Source: Arenibacter troitsensis (lineage in GTDB: Bacteria > Bacteroidota > Bacteroidia > Flavobacteriales > Flavobacteriaceae). From it: 64,000 nt of DNA. Location of the stretch: assembly GCF_900177645.1 (NCBI RefSeq), contig NZ_FXAO01000008.1, forward strand, positions 124,001-188,000, given 5' to 3'. The position numbers and the translations under genes were made by a program. How positions within the stretch are numbered: the stretch's first letter is position 1; the number at the start of each line of letters is the position of its first letter. Positions 35,616 through 45,907 of this stretch are shown here, piece after piece. The notes beneath the pieces are model-generated. The model ran no database searches and was not told the DNA's origin. It was given only the letters and a program-made list of their open reading frames with translations.

Positions 35616-35978
35616 CTACTTCTTGTCCAAGCTATATTTTCCAGGACCCAGCATAAGTATGGAGATAAAGGCAACCAAAAATAAAACAGCCTTTTCTTTT
35701 ACATTGAAAGGATCGGCACCATGAACTATCACTGCAGCGACCATCATGGTTATTATAGGAGGAACTGTTGCCCAACGGGTCTTAAAACCAATAATAACCA
35801 AAATTGGAAAAATAAATTCCCCTAAAACCGCAAGAAATAGGGAAGGAGCGGCACCAATTCCAATAGGATCCCCAAATTCAAAATTACCACTAATAAGTTT
35901 TTGAAATTTAGGTAGTCCGTGGGTCATCATTAAAATAGCCGAGGAAATGCGAAGAAATAGTAGGCCTAGGTCTTTCAT
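35616..35978 (-). CDS. DoxX family membrane protein
   Basis: 120 residues with four predicted membrane helices. The opening LGLLFLRISSAILMMTHGLPKFQKL is the usual DoxX start, followed by LFLAVLGEFIFPILVIIGF and IITMMVAAVIVHGADPF. Members are small inner-membrane proteins, some linked with thiosulfate oxidation or redox stress, but most are uncharacterised. It stands alone between holA and the dehydrogenase gene. No regulator is visible. Confidence 0.88.
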   Translation of the reverse strand: MKDLGLLFLRISSAILMMTHGLPKFQKLISGNFEFGDPIGIGAAPSLFLAVLGEFIFPILVIIGFKTRWATVPPIITMMVAAVIVHGADPFNVKEKAVLFLVAFISILMLGPGKYSLDKK

Positions 35979-36102
35979 TTGGGGGAGATAGGTTTTATAA
36001 AAAATTAATAGATTTAAAGCTTATAAAAGTAACCATAAGTTTATTAAAATCAAAAGGAATTATAATGGTCAATTTTGTACAGACCTTAAAATAGAGCTAG
36101 GT

Positions 36103-38514
36103 TTATCTCAATTTAGGAAAATCCGTAGGATTGGACTCGTGCATTATAGCATATACCTTTTCAAATATATCCTCGGCATTAGGTTTTGAAAAGTAGTCCC
36201 CATCAGTAGCATATGCCGGCCTATGTGCCTTTGCCGTTAGGGTTTGTGGGGCACTGTCCAAATATTTATAGGCACCTTGTTTCTCAATAATCTCATGTAT
36301 TAAATAAGCAGAGCAACCTCCAGGAACATCTTCGTCTATAACCAACAACCTACTTGTTTTTTTAATGCTCTTAAGCACATCATGTCGTAAATCGAATGGC
36401 AATAAGCTCTGAGCATCCACAACTTCCGCATCAATGCCTACTTCCCTAAGTTCTTCAGCGGCCTGCAATACTGTTCTTAAGGTAGATCCATAGGAAAGTA
36501 AGGTAATATCCGTACCGGCCCTAACTACTTCAACGATTCCGATGGGGGTACATATATCCCCGAGGTTATTTGGTTTAGGTTCCTTTAAACGGTATCCATT
36601 TAAACTCTCAATCAAAAGGGCCGGCTCATTTCCTTTCATTAAGGTATTGTAAAAACCGGCTGCTTTGGTCATATTTCTTGGCACTAGAATATACATACCC
36701 CTCAATAAATGAATCAATCCACCCATTTGGGAACCGGAATGCCATATTCCTTCCAATCGGTGTCCACGGGTCCGTACGATCAATGGGGCTCTTTGTTTTC
36801 CTACAGTTCTATATAGTAGTGTGGCCAAATCATCGGTCAATGTAAAAAGTGCATAAAATATATAATCCAAATATTGGATTTCCGCAATGGGTCGTAATCC
36901 TCTTAGTGCCATTCCTATTCCTTGTCCAATTATACTGGCCTCCCTAATACCAACATCTGCAACCCGAAGTTCTCCATATTTCTTTTGCAATCCTTCCAAA
37001 CCTTGATTTACATCTCCTATGGTACCACTGTCTTCGCCAAAAATCAATGCTTGGGAATATCTTTCAAAAAGGGAGTCAAAATTGTCCCTGAGGATAATTC
37101 TTCCATCTACTTGCTCTGGTTCTTCATCATAAGTTGGTCTCACTTCAGGAACATTCAAGGCATTGTTACGCTGCTCGTTGTACAGGTGGGAACTGAACTT
37201 AGTTTGGGATTCCTCCAAAAAGTTCTTGGTCCATGCAGCCAAAAGATCTTTCTCCTTACTGCTTTCCCCCAACAAATAACGCAGAGCCTTCCTAGCCTTG
37301 GAAGCCATATCCTTTTTTATGGGCTCTTCAATAGCGATTAGATCGTTTTTTAATTTGGTGATAAAAAGTTTGTTCATACTGGAATTGGCAGCATTATCCA
37401 ATAAGTTCACCAATGTTCTTTTCTGCTCCTTATGCGGTCTTAAAAACTCTTCCCAAGCTTCTTTTCGAGCACTTCTAACCTGCCTTTTGATATTCTTTTC
37501 AAGCGATTTTAATTCTTCTTCCGTAGAAATTTTATTTTCCAATATCCACTCCCTATATCGCTTATTACAGTCATTTTCTTTTTCCCATTCCAAACGCTCC
37601 TCACTCTTATAACGCTCATGGGAACCCGAAGTGGAATGTCCCTGTGGTTGCGTTAGTTCGGTTACATGGATAATCACTGGAACGTGTTCGTCCCTGGCAA
37701 TATCAGAAGCATTTTCATAGGCGTGGATCAAGGCCGTATAATCCCAACCCTTAACTTTTAAGATTTCATAGCCCTTATGGTCCTTGTCCCGTTGAAAACC
37801 GATTAAGATTTTTGATATATCTTCCTTGGTGGTCTGGTGTTTGGCATGAACGGAAATACCGTAGTTGTCGTCCCAAATACTGATTACCATGGGTACCTGC
37901 AAAACCCCGGCCGCGTTTATGGTTTCGAAAAAAACTCCTTCACTGGTACTGGCATTTCCAATAGTTCCCCAAGCAACTTCATTACCATTATCAGAAAACT
38001 TGGTGCTGTTTTTGACCTTTACGTTCCTATATATTTTGGATGCCTGGGCCAAGCCTAGTAATCTTGGCATTTGTCCCGCTGTACAGGAAATATCGGCGCT
38101 GCTGTTCTTTTGTTTGGTGAGGTCCCGCCAACTGCCATCCTCATTTATACTATAGGTGGTAAAGTGACCTCCCATTTGCCTTCCGGCACTCATAGTTTCT
38201 TTGGTTATATCGGTGGTGGCATATAGTCCGTGAAAAAATTCCTTTGGAGTAAGTAGCCCCAAGGCCATCATGAAGGTTTGATCCCTGTAATAACCGCTTC
38301 TAAAATCGCCATCCCTGAAAGACCTGGCCATGGCCAATTGTGGAAGCTCCTTACCATCACCAAAAATTCCAAATTTCGCTTTTCCTGTCAGAACTTCCCT
38401 TCTGCCCAATAGGCTACATTCCCTGCTCGTAACTGCTATTTCATAGTCTTTCAATATTTGTAATTGAAAATCGTCAAATGAAATATCGTTGCTTGCTTCG
38501 GAATCTATATTCAT
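36103..38514 (-). CDS. 2-oxoacid dehydrogenase E1, fused alpha and beta subunits
   Basis: 803 residues. The N-terminal half is E1 alpha: RDQTFMMALGL and AGRQMGGHFTTYS, DISCTAGQMPRLLGLAQASKIYR, and the thiamine diphosphate region GTIGNASTSEGVFFETINAAGVLQVP with ISIWDDNYGIS. The C-terminal half is E1 beta (from about residue 470): ALIFGEDSGTIGDVNQGLEGL, GIREASIIGQGIGMALRGLRPIAEIQY, GCSAYLIHEI. This decarboxylase probably acts on branched-chain 2-oxoacids, as fused E1 of Bacteroidota is usually so annotated; pyruvate cannot be excluded. E2 and E3 are not nearby. A promoter candidate lies 22 bases upstream of the ATG. Confidence 0.88.
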   Translation of the reverse strand: MNIDSEASNDISFDDFQLQILKDYEIAVTSRECSLLGRREVLTGKAKFGIFGDGKELPQLAMARSFRDGDFRSGYYRDQTFMMALGLLTPKEFFHGLYATTDITKETMSAGRQMGGHFTTYSINEDGSWRDLTKQKNSSADISCTAGQMPRLLGLAQASKIYRNVKVKNSTKFSDNGNEVAWGTIGNASTSEGVFFETINAAGVLQVPMVISIWDDNYGISVHAKHQTTKEDISKILIGFQRDKDHKGYEILKVKGWDYTALIHAYENASDIARDEHVPVIIHVTELTQPQGHSTSGSHERYKSEERLEWEKENDCNKRYREWILENKISTEEELKSLEKNIKRQVRSARKEAWEEFLRPHKEQKRTLVNLLDNAANSSMNKLFITKLKNDLIAIEEPIKKDMASKARKALRYLLGESSKEKDLLAAWTKNFLEESQTKFSSHLYNEQRNNALNVPEVRPTYDEEPEQVDGRIILRDNFDSLFERYSQALIFGEDSGTIGDVNQGLEGLQKKYGELRVADVGIREASIIGQGIGMALRGLRPIAEIQYLDYIFYALFTLTDDLATLLYRTVGKQRAPLIVRTRGHRLEGIWHSGSQMGGLIHLLRGMYILVPRNMTKAAGFYNTLMKGNEPALLIESLNGYRLKEPKPNNLGDICTPIGIVEVVRAGTDITLLSYGSTLRTVLQAAEELREVGIDAEVVDAQSLLPFDLRHDVLKSIKKTSRLLVIDEDVPGGCSAYLIHEIIEKQGAYKYLDSAPQTLTAKAHRPAYATDGDYFSKPNAEDIFEKVYAIMHESNPTDFPKLR

Positions 38515-38535
38515 TACGCTCTTGATGGTTTATCG

Positions 38536-38566
38536 CAAAAATATCAAATCAATATGGTTTTTGCAA
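38536..38566 (-). promoter_or_regulatory. Bacteroidetes-type promoter of the E1 dehydrogenase gene
   Basis: On the minus strand, TTG (38564-38566) and TATTTTTG (38536-38543) are separated by 20 bases, matching the -33/-7 consensus. The -7 element ends 21 bases before the ATG at 38514. Confidence 0.5.
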
Positions 38567-38676
38567 CCAATAGTGCAGGATAATAATTAATAATTCCTTA
38601 AAAATAATTGAAGTGTATTTTTAAATATTAGTAATATCGCAATAATAGTACTGATATTTGAGAATATATTAAAAAT

Positions 38677-41523
38677 TTAGAACCATTTTCTAGTAAATAA
38701 TCCTGTTAATGTCCTTGGACTAAAGGTTATAACAAATCTAATTTTTTGGTCGTATTGAGGTTGCGAAATCTCCCAACCATTGTTGGAGTATAATGGAAAA
38801 TATAGTTCAAAATAATCTGTCAATAAATTTAAACGAATACCGGAATCGTATACAAAACGCTCCTTTAACCCTTTATTTTTAACAAAACCAAGATCACCAT
38901 AAACCTCTATCCATCGCCAAATATTTACACTGGTATTAATGGTTGCCATCCAATCATTGGCAAAGGGGTTTTCCAATTTGGATTTAAAACCGCCCTCCGC
39001 AACTATGATCTGTTGACTATATATTCCAGATCCTTCCGATCTGCCCAAGTATTCGTAATCGAACAAATAGTCTGTAGGCCTATCCAGGGAAAAGCTAAAA
39101 AAATCAGTACTACCAGCTGTTTCGTTTCTTAGAAACTTACCGGCAAAAAATCGCAAATTAAACTGCCTATTGTTTTCGAAAAGTTTTCGGTATTCCAATT
39201 CATATGCCAGCTTGGTAAATTTATCGGAATACTGAGCGTCCACAGACCACGAGAGATAATTGATTATATTATTATGGGTATTATAATATTTGGCATTGAA
39301 CACGTTATAATCAGGATCCGTTTCCAGCCCTAAACTCTGTAAATCCGGATCTATGTCCCTAAAAACACTAATAGTCCTTAATATCAAAGCCTCCCTTTTG
39401 TTCAATAAAAGATTGCTGGGCCTCCAACCAAAACCTATAGACGGACTCACGGTACTATAGCGCGAATTTTCCTGGAAATGGGAAGTAGATCCCCTTAAGG
39501 AATAGTTGGTAACGTACAGACCGCTTTTACCATGATATTTACGGAAATTAAATTTACCATAACCAACAAAAGTTTTTTCATTGGGAGCATAGGTAGGTGC
39601 CAGATCAAAAACGAACGGCCTTTCCAATAAGGTTTTGTTGTGCAATCGCATGCCTGGCGAGAGTCCGTCATACTTATTGAATCCCAGGACAGGAACATAA
39701 AAAATTTGATTGTAGTAAGGGTCCTCGGCATCCTTAAAAAACTGAAACTTCAGTTTTTTGTTACTTGAAAAGAAGCCGTTCAGAGATTTCCAATTATCCC
39801 TTTGGTTAAACTCAGGGATGGTCTGATCATAATTTAAAACCAAACGATCTTCCCCGTTCTTTGGAATTCTAAAGGCCTGTTGATCCGTAATATCCGTATA
39901 CCAATAATTGGAAACTACGGAATCGTTTTTTATCCCAAAAAGAGAAATGGGTACATTGGTGCCTTCCTTGTTTTTTAAGATGACCACCAAAGAATCCTCC
40001 ATTTTACGGACTTTTTTAATTTTAAAATCGATTTTTTGTGTGGTAGAGACATATTCATCAAAAAACCAATTAATATCCTTGTCCGAGTTTTCTACGACTA
40101 TAAACTTGAAATCTGCCGCTGTGGTGGGTTTTAACCTATAATTGATGTAAAATTCCTTCACACTGCGGTCAACATGTTCTTTACCCGTATAGTCGGCTAA
40201 ATATGCCAATCCCAAACCAGCCTTGTACCGGTTAGCTATTTTCTGATTGAATTTTACCAAGGAATCGTTGGGAGTAGTAAGGGACTGATCAATATTTCGT
40301 CTTGCCGATAACATATGGAGCAGGGGATACTGTTCGTTAAAATTCATTTTGGCCAAATGAAAATTTCGTACCCCCCAAATACGGGATAATTTTCCCAATA
40401 GTTTTTGATCTGGATAGTATTCCTGCACAAAACCGATCATTAAATAGTTCAAAATAGCATCGGTAACCCATTTTTCATTTCTGGGATCCAGGAAGAGAGT
40501 TTCCTTGATAAAGCTATTGAGTGCTGTTTTCAAAAACTTCATTTCAAATTGAAACTGTTCTTCATAAGGCCTAATAAAACTGGGGAGTTGGTTTATGCCA
40601 TATAACGGGTCCTTATTATAATCCAATTCCGAGACCAATAATTGTTTATGTGGAAAATCCCCCAAATTTTCATAAATATATTTTGCCACCCGATTGATGG
40701 ATATTCCCGAAGAAATCTCATCGTACTTTGCGGACTGTAGGTCTGTTAATATGGTGATCTCCGGCGTTACATGCTTTACAAACTGCTTGGAAGGCCTTAT
40801 AATTATTTCCCCACTTTTCTGATTGATTCCTTGAAAATAAATATGCTGAACACTACCTTCCTTATTCTTGCCCAATTCATGAAAATTAGAGACGGCAAAT
40901 AAATTTTGGGGTATAATGAGTTCTATGGAAGTATCGGCCATATCCGTATATAGATCTTCCAGATTCTTGTTGGAATATAAATGCCATGACCCATCGTAAA
41001 CGGCAGGGGTGAGGTACCAATCCTTTAAATAATATCCTCCCCTGTTATCATATCCGTAAGTGGTAAATTTATCCGAAGGCAACTTCACTCTATACGTAAT
41101 AAATATTTTAGTGGATTCTTTCGGCGGTAGGGGGTGGTTCAGATTAATTTTTATAATGTCCCTTCCTGGGGCATATTCCCAATCCAAACCTTGGTAATTA
41201 TCGTCAACGGTACTTGTTATTTTGGTATTACCCCTTTCTTCCTCTTTGGCCAGATGTAGCCCTTTTTTAAATTCTTCAGAAAATCTTTTGGCCAATGCCG
41301 TATTCTTGTTCGCGTAGGCATTGGCCCAATCATTGAAATATAAAAACTCCAAGGTATCCTTGGAATTATTTACATAATTAATTTCCTGTTGTATGTTAAT
41401 GGTTTTACCTTCTACGTCCAAGGTGGCCGTAAGTTTATTGGAATGTTGGGCAATGCAGAGACCATTGATACATAAAATTATCAACAATAAAATAGGTTTC
41501 CGTATGCAATCCAACTTCTTCAA
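38677..41523 (-). CDS. M1-like (gluzincin-fold) protein without zinc motif, fused to outer-membrane beta-barrel
   Basis: 948 residues with a signal peptide (ILLLIILCINGLCIAQ). Residues about 30-480 follow the plan of M1 aminopeptidases: an N-terminal beta domain, GYYLKDWYLTPAVYDGSWH, and a helical domain with KWVTDAILNYLMIGFVQEYY at the place of the usual W-(L/V)-x-E-(G/A)-x-A-x-Y helix. However, no HExxH occurs and the downstream Glu is Asp-Ala, so no zinc site remains. The last 350 residues are beta-strand-rich with aromatic girdles and end in a terminal Phe (LTGLFTRKWF), indicating an outer-membrane barrel. Function unknown: binding or folding rather than proteolysis is inferred. The LOG gene lies 11 bases upstream in the same operon. 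Confidence 0.8.
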   Translation of the reverse strand: MKKLDCIRKPILLLIILCINGLCIAQHSNKLTATLDVEGKTINIQQEINYVNNSKDTLEFLYFNDWANAYANKNTALAKRFSEEFKKGLHLAKEEERGNTKITSTVDDNYQGLDWEYAPGRDIIKINLNHPLPPKESTKIFITYRVKLPSDKFTTYGYDNRGGYYLKDWYLTPAVYDGSWHLYSNKNLEDLYTDMADTSIELIIPQNLFAVSNFHELGKNKEGSVQHIYFQGINQKSGEIIIRPSKQFVKHVTPEITILTDLQSAKYDEISSGISINRVAKYIYENLGDFPHKQLLVSELDYNKDPLYGINQLPSFIRPYEEQFQFEMKFLKTALNSFIKETLFLDPRNEKWVTDAILNYLMIGFVQEYYPDQKLLGKLSRIWGVRNFHLAKMNFNEQYPLLHMLSARRNIDQSLTTPNDSLVKFNQKIANRYKAGLGLAYLADYTGKEHVDRSVKEFYINYRLKPTTAADFKFIVVENSDKDINWFFDEYVSTTQKIDFKIKKVRKMEDSLVVILKNKEGTNVPISLFGIKNDSVVSNYWYTDITDQQAFRIPKNGEDRLVLNYDQTIPEFNQRDNWKSLNGFFSSNKKLKFQFFKDAEDPYYNQIFYVPVLGFNKYDGLSPGMRLHNKTLLERPFVFDLAPTYAPNEKTFVGYGKFNFRKYHGKSGLYVTNYSLRGSTSHFQENSRYSTVSPSIGFGWRPSNLLLNKREALILRTISVFRDIDPDLQSLGLETDPDYNVFNAKYYNTHNNIINYLSWSVDAQYSDKFTKLAYELEYRKLFENNRQFNLRFFAGKFLRNETAGSTDFFSFSLDRPTDYLFDYEYLGRSEGSGIYSQQIIVAEGGFKSKLENPFANDWMATINTSVNIWRWIEVYGDLGFVKNKGLKERFVYDSGIRLNLLTDYFELYFPLYSNNGWEISQPQYDQKIRFVITFSPRTLTGLFTRKWF

Positions 41524-41534
41524 GAACCTTGTGT

Positions 41535-42221
41535 TTAGAAATTAGGACTCAATATATTGCCTTTGTAAAAGGAATCTATTATATCTACCACTTCCTTTTC
41601 CGTGTCAACAATTTGTATCAAATCCAGATCACTAGGACTAATGTTTCCCATTTTAAGCATGACATCCTTAATCCAGTCCAACAAGCCATTCCAAAATTCC
41701 GAGCCCACTAGAATAATTGGGAATTTTTCTATTTTGTTGGTCTGTATTAGCGTAATTGCTTCAAAAAGTTCATCCAACGTACCAAAACCGCCAGGCATAA
41801 CCACAAAGCCTTGGGAATATTTTACGAACATAACCTTACGGACAAAGAAATAATCAAAATCCAAACTTTTATCCCCATCTATATAAGGATTGTCATGTTG
41901 TTCAAAAGGCAAATCAATGTTCAAACCAACAGAGGTACCCCCTGCCAGATGTGCTCCCCTGTTCCCGGCTTCCATTATCCCTGGACCACCACCGGTAATA
42001 ATCCCATATCCTGCCTCGGCAATACTCTTGGCCACACTAACCGCCAATTCGTAATATTTGTCCCCAGGCTTTGTACGGGCAGACCCAAATACAGAAACAC
42101 ATGGGCCAATGGCGCTCATTTTTTCAAATCCATTTACGAACTCGCCCATAATCTTGAATAAGGCCCAGGAATCGTTAGTTTTAATCTCGTTCCAACCTTT
42201 GTGATGCTGTTCTTTTCTCAT
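41535..42221 (-). CDS. LOG family protein (TIGR00730 type)
   Basis: 228 residues, Rossmann-like. Signature motifs: VFGSARTKPGDKYYELA, TGGGPGIMEAGNRGAHLAGG, and PGGFGTLDELFEAITLIQT (the PGGxGTxxE motif). Members hydrolyse nucleoside 5'-monophosphates to free base and ribose 5-phosphate (cytokinin-activating LOG in plants); in bacteria the substrate is often AMP or unclear. Older databases call it lysine decarboxylase, which is wrong. It is upstream of, and probably co-transcribed with, the M1-like gene. Confidence 0.9.
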   Translation of the reverse strand: MRKEQHHKGWNEIKTNDSWALFKIMGEFVNGFEKMSAIGPCVSVFGSARTKPGDKYYELAVSVAKSIAEAGYGIITGGGPGIMEAGNRGAHLAGGTSVGLNIDLPFEQHDNPYIDGDKSLDFDYFFVRKVMFVKYSQGFVVMPGGFGTLDELFEAITLIQTNKIEKFPIILVGSEFWNGLLDWIKDVMLKMGNISPSDLDLIQIVDTEKEVVDIIDSFYKGNILSPNF

Positions 42222-42315
42222 ATTTGAATATTATCAATAATCAATATAGACTACCGTTTTCTTATCATTATAATGCAGTTTTGAAGAAAAAAGTATCTTT
42301 GGCCGACACTTAATT

Positions 42316-45156
42316 TCACAAACCTAATTCCTTTTTCAAAAATTTTGAGGTGTAACTCTTTTTATCCAAGGCCACTTCCTCCGGAGTACCTTCCGCAACT
42401 ACCATACCACCATTTCGACCGCCTTCATAGCCAATATCTATAATATGGTCTACCATTTTTATGACATCCATATTGTGTTCAATTACCAGAACGGTATTTC
42501 CTTTGTTTACCAGTTTGTTAAGTACATGCATCAATACCCTAATATCTTCAAAGTGGAGTCCCGTAGTAGGTTCGTCCAAAATATAAAAGGTATTTCCAGT
42601 ATCCCTTTTAGAAAGTTCGGTAGCCAACTTTATACGCTGCGCTTCTCCACCCGATAGGGTAGTGGACTGCTGGCCCAAGGAGATATATCCCAGTCCCACA
42701 TCCTGAATGGTTTTTAACTTGCGATAGATTTTAGGGATATTTTCAAAAAACTCCACAGACTCGTTAATAGTCATCTCCAGTACATCGGCAATAGATTTGC
42801 CCTTATATCTAATCTCCAAGGTTTCCCTGTTAAACCGTTTGCCATTGCAGGTCTCACATTCTACATATACGTCTGGAAGAAAATTCATTTCAATAACCCT
42901 TAGACCTCCACCTTGACAGGTTTCACATCGTCCTCCAGTAACATTAAAGCTAAAACGCCCGGGTTTATAGCCCCTAATCGAAGCTTCCTGTGTTTTGGCA
43001 AAAAGGGACCTAATCTCACTAAAAACACCAGTATAGGTTGCCGGATTGGACCGCGGCGTTCTTCCTATGGGCGACTGATTAATATCAATGACCTTGTCTA
43101 TATGTTCCAAGCCCTTAATTTTCTTGTAGGGCATAGGAACTTTTACGCCGTTAAAATAATGGGCGTTCAAAATAGGGTATAAGGTTTCGTTGATCAAGGT
43201 AGATTTACCACTGCCCGAAACACCCGTTACCCCTATCATTTTTCCCAAAGGAAAACTTACCGAAACATTTTTAAGATTATTTCCTGAACAACCGGATAAT
43301 TCCAGGCTGTTTCCATTACCTTGCCTTCTTTTTTTGGGAACTTCAATTTTTAACTTTCCGGTAATATAATCGGCTGTTAGGGTATGATGATTTTTTAGAT
43401 CATCGGGTTTACCTTCTGAAATTATTTCCCCTCCATGTTTTCCGGCTTTTGGCCCTATATCTATAACATGGTCTGCTCGTTCTATCATATCACGATCGTG
43501 CTCTACCACAATTACTGAATTACCAAGGTCTCTGAGCGATTCCAAAGACTTTATCAATCGTTCGTTATCCCTCTGATGCAGACCAATACTTGGCTCATCC
43601 AGGATATAAAGTACACCTACCAACTGTGACCCAATTTGGGTTGCCAATCTAATACGCTGTGCTTCCCCTCCGGACAGGGATTTACTACTTCTATTTAAGG
43701 AGAGATAATCCAAACCGACATCCAGTAGAAATTGGACCCTTGTTTTGATCTCCTTTATAATTTCCTCTGCAATTTTTAATTGGTTTCCCTCTAGTTTTTT
43801 TTCCAGACCGTTAAAGAAATCGGCCAATTCCGCGATATCCAGATTGGATAGTTCGGCAATATTGTTGTTGTCTATTTTAAAATTAAGCGATTCTTGTTTT
43901 AACCTAGTGCCTTCACAAGTTGGACATTTAATTTTGTCCATATACTCCTTGGCCCAACGTCTGATGGAGGTGGAGTTGGCCTCGTTAAATTGACTTTTTA
44001 TAAAGTTGGATATGCCTTCATAATCTATTTTGTATAGACGTTTTACCCCAAGGGTTTTAGAGTCAACCTCGAAACTTTCCTTACCCCCATAAAGCAGTAC
44101 CCCAATAGCTTCCTCGGGTATTTTGGCAATTGATGTGGTTAGTTCAAAACTATATCGCTGCGCAATGGTCTCTATCTGTTTAAAGGCCCACGAATTTTTA
44201 TATTCGCCCAATGGAGCAATGCCACCTCCTTTAATGGACAGAGTTTTGTTTGGGAAAATTTTATTTTCATTTACCTCATAAATATGTCCAAGCCCATTAC
44301 AATCGGGACACATGCCTTTTGGTGAATTAAAGGAAAAGGTGTTGGGTTCTGGGGAGGGGTATGAAATTCCAGTGGTAGGGCACATTAAATCCCTACTAAA
44401 ATAACGGGGTTCATCCTTGCCCTCTTCCAAAATCATCAGTACATTTTCACCGCTGTACATGGCGGTATTGATGGTTTCCGAAATACGCTTGTCCAATTCG
44501 GTACTCTCCTCAATTTTGAGTCGATCAATAACAATCTCAATATCATGGGTCTTGTAACGGTCTACTTTCATGCCCTTTACAATATCCTTGATTTCACCAT
44601 CTACCCTCACTTTGACAAAACCTTGTTTGGCAACTTGCTCAAATAGCTCCCTATAATGACCTTTTCTGGATTTAACTATTGGAGCCAGTATATTTATTTT
44701 CTTGCCCTTATAGGAAGATATGATCAATTCCTTTATCTGTGCATCATCATAACTAACCATCTTCTCCCCAGTATTGTAACTGTAGGCATCCCCGGCCCTA
44801 GCAAATAAAAGTCTAAGGAAATCATAGATTTCGGTAATGGTGCCTACGGTAGACCTTGGAGATTTTGAAGTCGTCTTTTGCTCTATGGCAATTACAGGTG
44901 ACAGGCCATCGATCTTGTCCACATCCGGGCGCTCCAGGCCACCCAGAAACTGTCGGGCATAGGCCGAAAAAGTCTCAATATACCGCCTTTGCCCTTCGGC
45001 ATAAATGGTATCAAAAGCCAAGGATGATTTGCCACTTCCTGAAAGTCCGGTAATAACTACCAGCTTTTCTCGGGGTATGGTAACATCTATGTTTTTAAGG
45101 TTGTGCACACGAGCGCCTTTAACCTCAATATTCTCTTCGTAATTAATCATTTTCAT
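42316..45156 (-). CDS. uvrA: Excinuclease ABC subunit A
   Basis: 946 residues, the damage-recognition ATPase of nucleotide excision repair. Two ABC ATPase modules are visible: Walker [10 protein letters not shown] near residue 37 and GVSGSGKST near 645, signatures [17 protein letters not shown] and [16 protein letters not shown]. The zinc-binding modules are [13 protein letters not shown] (first), CPTCEGTRL and [14 protein letters not shown] with CETCNGKRF. The UvrB-binding region lies near residues 130-250. Full length with no defect. It is alone in its transcription unit, and the 115-base gap to the plus-strand gene at 45272 shows no obvious SOS box. Confidence 0.96.
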   Translation of the reverse strand: MKMINYEENIEVKGARVHNLKNIDVTIPREKLVVITGLSGSGKSSLAFDTIYAEGQRRYIETFSAYARQFLGGLERPDVDKIDGLSPVIAIEQKTTSKSPRSTVGTITEIYDFLRLLFARAGDAYSYNTGEKMVSYDDAQIKELIISSYKGKKINILAPIVKSRKGHYRELFEQVAKQGFVKVRVDGEIKDIVKGMKVDRYKTHDIEIVIDRLKIEESTELDKRISETINTAMYSGENVLMILEEGKDEPRYFSRDLMCPTTGISYPSPEPNTFSFNSPKGMCPDCNGLGHIYEVNENKIFPNKTLSIKGGGIAPLGEYKNSWAFKQIETIAQRYSFELTTSIAKIPEEAIGVLLYGGKESFEVDSKTLGVKRLYKIDYEGISNFIKSQFNEANSTSIRRWAKEYMDKIKCPTCEGTRLKQESLNFKIDNNNIAELSNLDIAELADFFNGLEKKLEGNQLKIAEEIIKEIKTRVQFLLDVGLDYLSLNRSSKSLSGGEAQRIRLATQIGSQLVGVLYILDEPSIGLHQRDNERLIKSLESLRDLGNSVIVVEHDRDMIERADHVIDIGPKAGKHGGEIISEGKPDDLKNHHTLTADYITGKLKIEVPKKRRQGNGNSLELSGCSGNNLKNVSVSFPLGKMIGVTGVSGSGKSTLINETLYPILNAHYFNGVKVPMPYKKIKGLEHIDKVIDINQSPIGRTPRSNPATYTGVFSEIRSLFAKTQEASIRGYKPGRFSFNVTGGRCETCQGGGLRVIEMNFLPDVYVECETCNGKRFNRETLEIRYKGKSIADVLEMTINESVEFFENIPKIYRKLKTIQDVGLGYISLGQQSTTLSGGEAQRIKLATELSKRDTGNTFYILDEPTTGLHFEDIRVLMHVLNKLVNKGNTVLVIEHNMDVIKMVDHIIDIGYEGGRNGGMVVAEGTPEEVALDKKSYTSKFLKKELGL

Positions 45157-45271
45157 AGCAATGTGCGAAGTTACGACTTTGACTCCTAAAAATGAAGTAG
45201 GTGCTATTTAGTTTTTTGTAGATTAAAAGCTTAGCTATAAATTAGCGTTCTTAACTTTAAAATATTATTAA

Positions 45272-45799
45272 ATGCAGCTTTTAGGAATTGGTTCTAGGAT
45301 TAATCATAGCGAATACGGTAAAGGGGTAGTTACCAATGTTACGTCTAAACATTACTGGGTGACTTTCATGGAAAATGGTTTGGAAACCATAGAATTGGAT
45401 TCCAATTTTGATGTTATAGAAGCAGTGGAGGACGAAGTGGATACCATAAGTTTTTCCGAAGTGGAACAATCGCTGATTTCCATTTTAAAACGATGGAGCG
45501 ATACCAGTTCCATCACTCCAATTGCGGACAAATGGAAGGGCGGGAGCCTAGTTTTAAAACCTGGTGATGCCAACTTATCCGATAAGGAAATTCCACTGGA
45601 TACCTTTTTTCACAAAATTGTTATGGTAAGGGACCGAATTAGGGTAATGGAGCAAAAAATAAACAGCAGCAACAATTTGGATGATCAGGAAAAAGTTGAC
45701 CTACAGCAGTATATAACCCGAATTTATGGTAGCCTAACTACCTTCAACGTACTTTTTAAAAATCAGAGCGATAATTTTGTTGGAGAAAAATCCAAGTAA
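45272..45799 (+). CDS. Conserved protein with N-terminal tudor/SH3-like domain
   Basis: 175 residues. Residues 1-50 (IGSRINHSEYGKGVVTNVTS, then YWVTFMENGLETIEL) resemble the small beta-barrel at the end of UvrD/PcrA helicases, which has the pattern G-x-x-V-x-H-x-x-Y/F-G-x-G-x-V; the helicase at 27778 ends with such a segment. The rest is acidic and helical, with a coiled-coil-like C-terminal half (VMVRDRIRVMEQKIN). No catalytic residues are seen. It is found widely in Bacteroidota as a hypothetical protein, to my knowledge. It is divergent from uvrA, so a role with DNA repair or transcription complexes can be imagined but not shown. Confidence 0.7.
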   Translation: MQLLGIGSRINHSEYGKGVVTNVTSKHYWVTFMENGLETIELDSNFDVIEAVEDEVDTISFSEVEQSLISILKRWSDTSSITPIADKWKGGSLVLKPGDANLSDKEIPLDTFFHKIVMVRDRIRVMEQKINSSNNLDDQEKVDLQQYITRIYGSLTTFNVLFKNQSDNFVGEKSK

Positions 45800-45907
45800 C
45801 CTAAAATAGCATTCTATACCACAAATTGAAGGTACAAGACACATTTGTATAAAGAAGGAATAGGGGGGCTTAATTGATTCACTGTGCCAAACATACGGAC
45901 ACATTTA

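Noticed and set aside
36103-38514. Fused E1 alpha-beta dehydrogenase as a novel fusion.
   Set aside because: Such fusions are widespread in Bacteroidota, so it is not unusual here.
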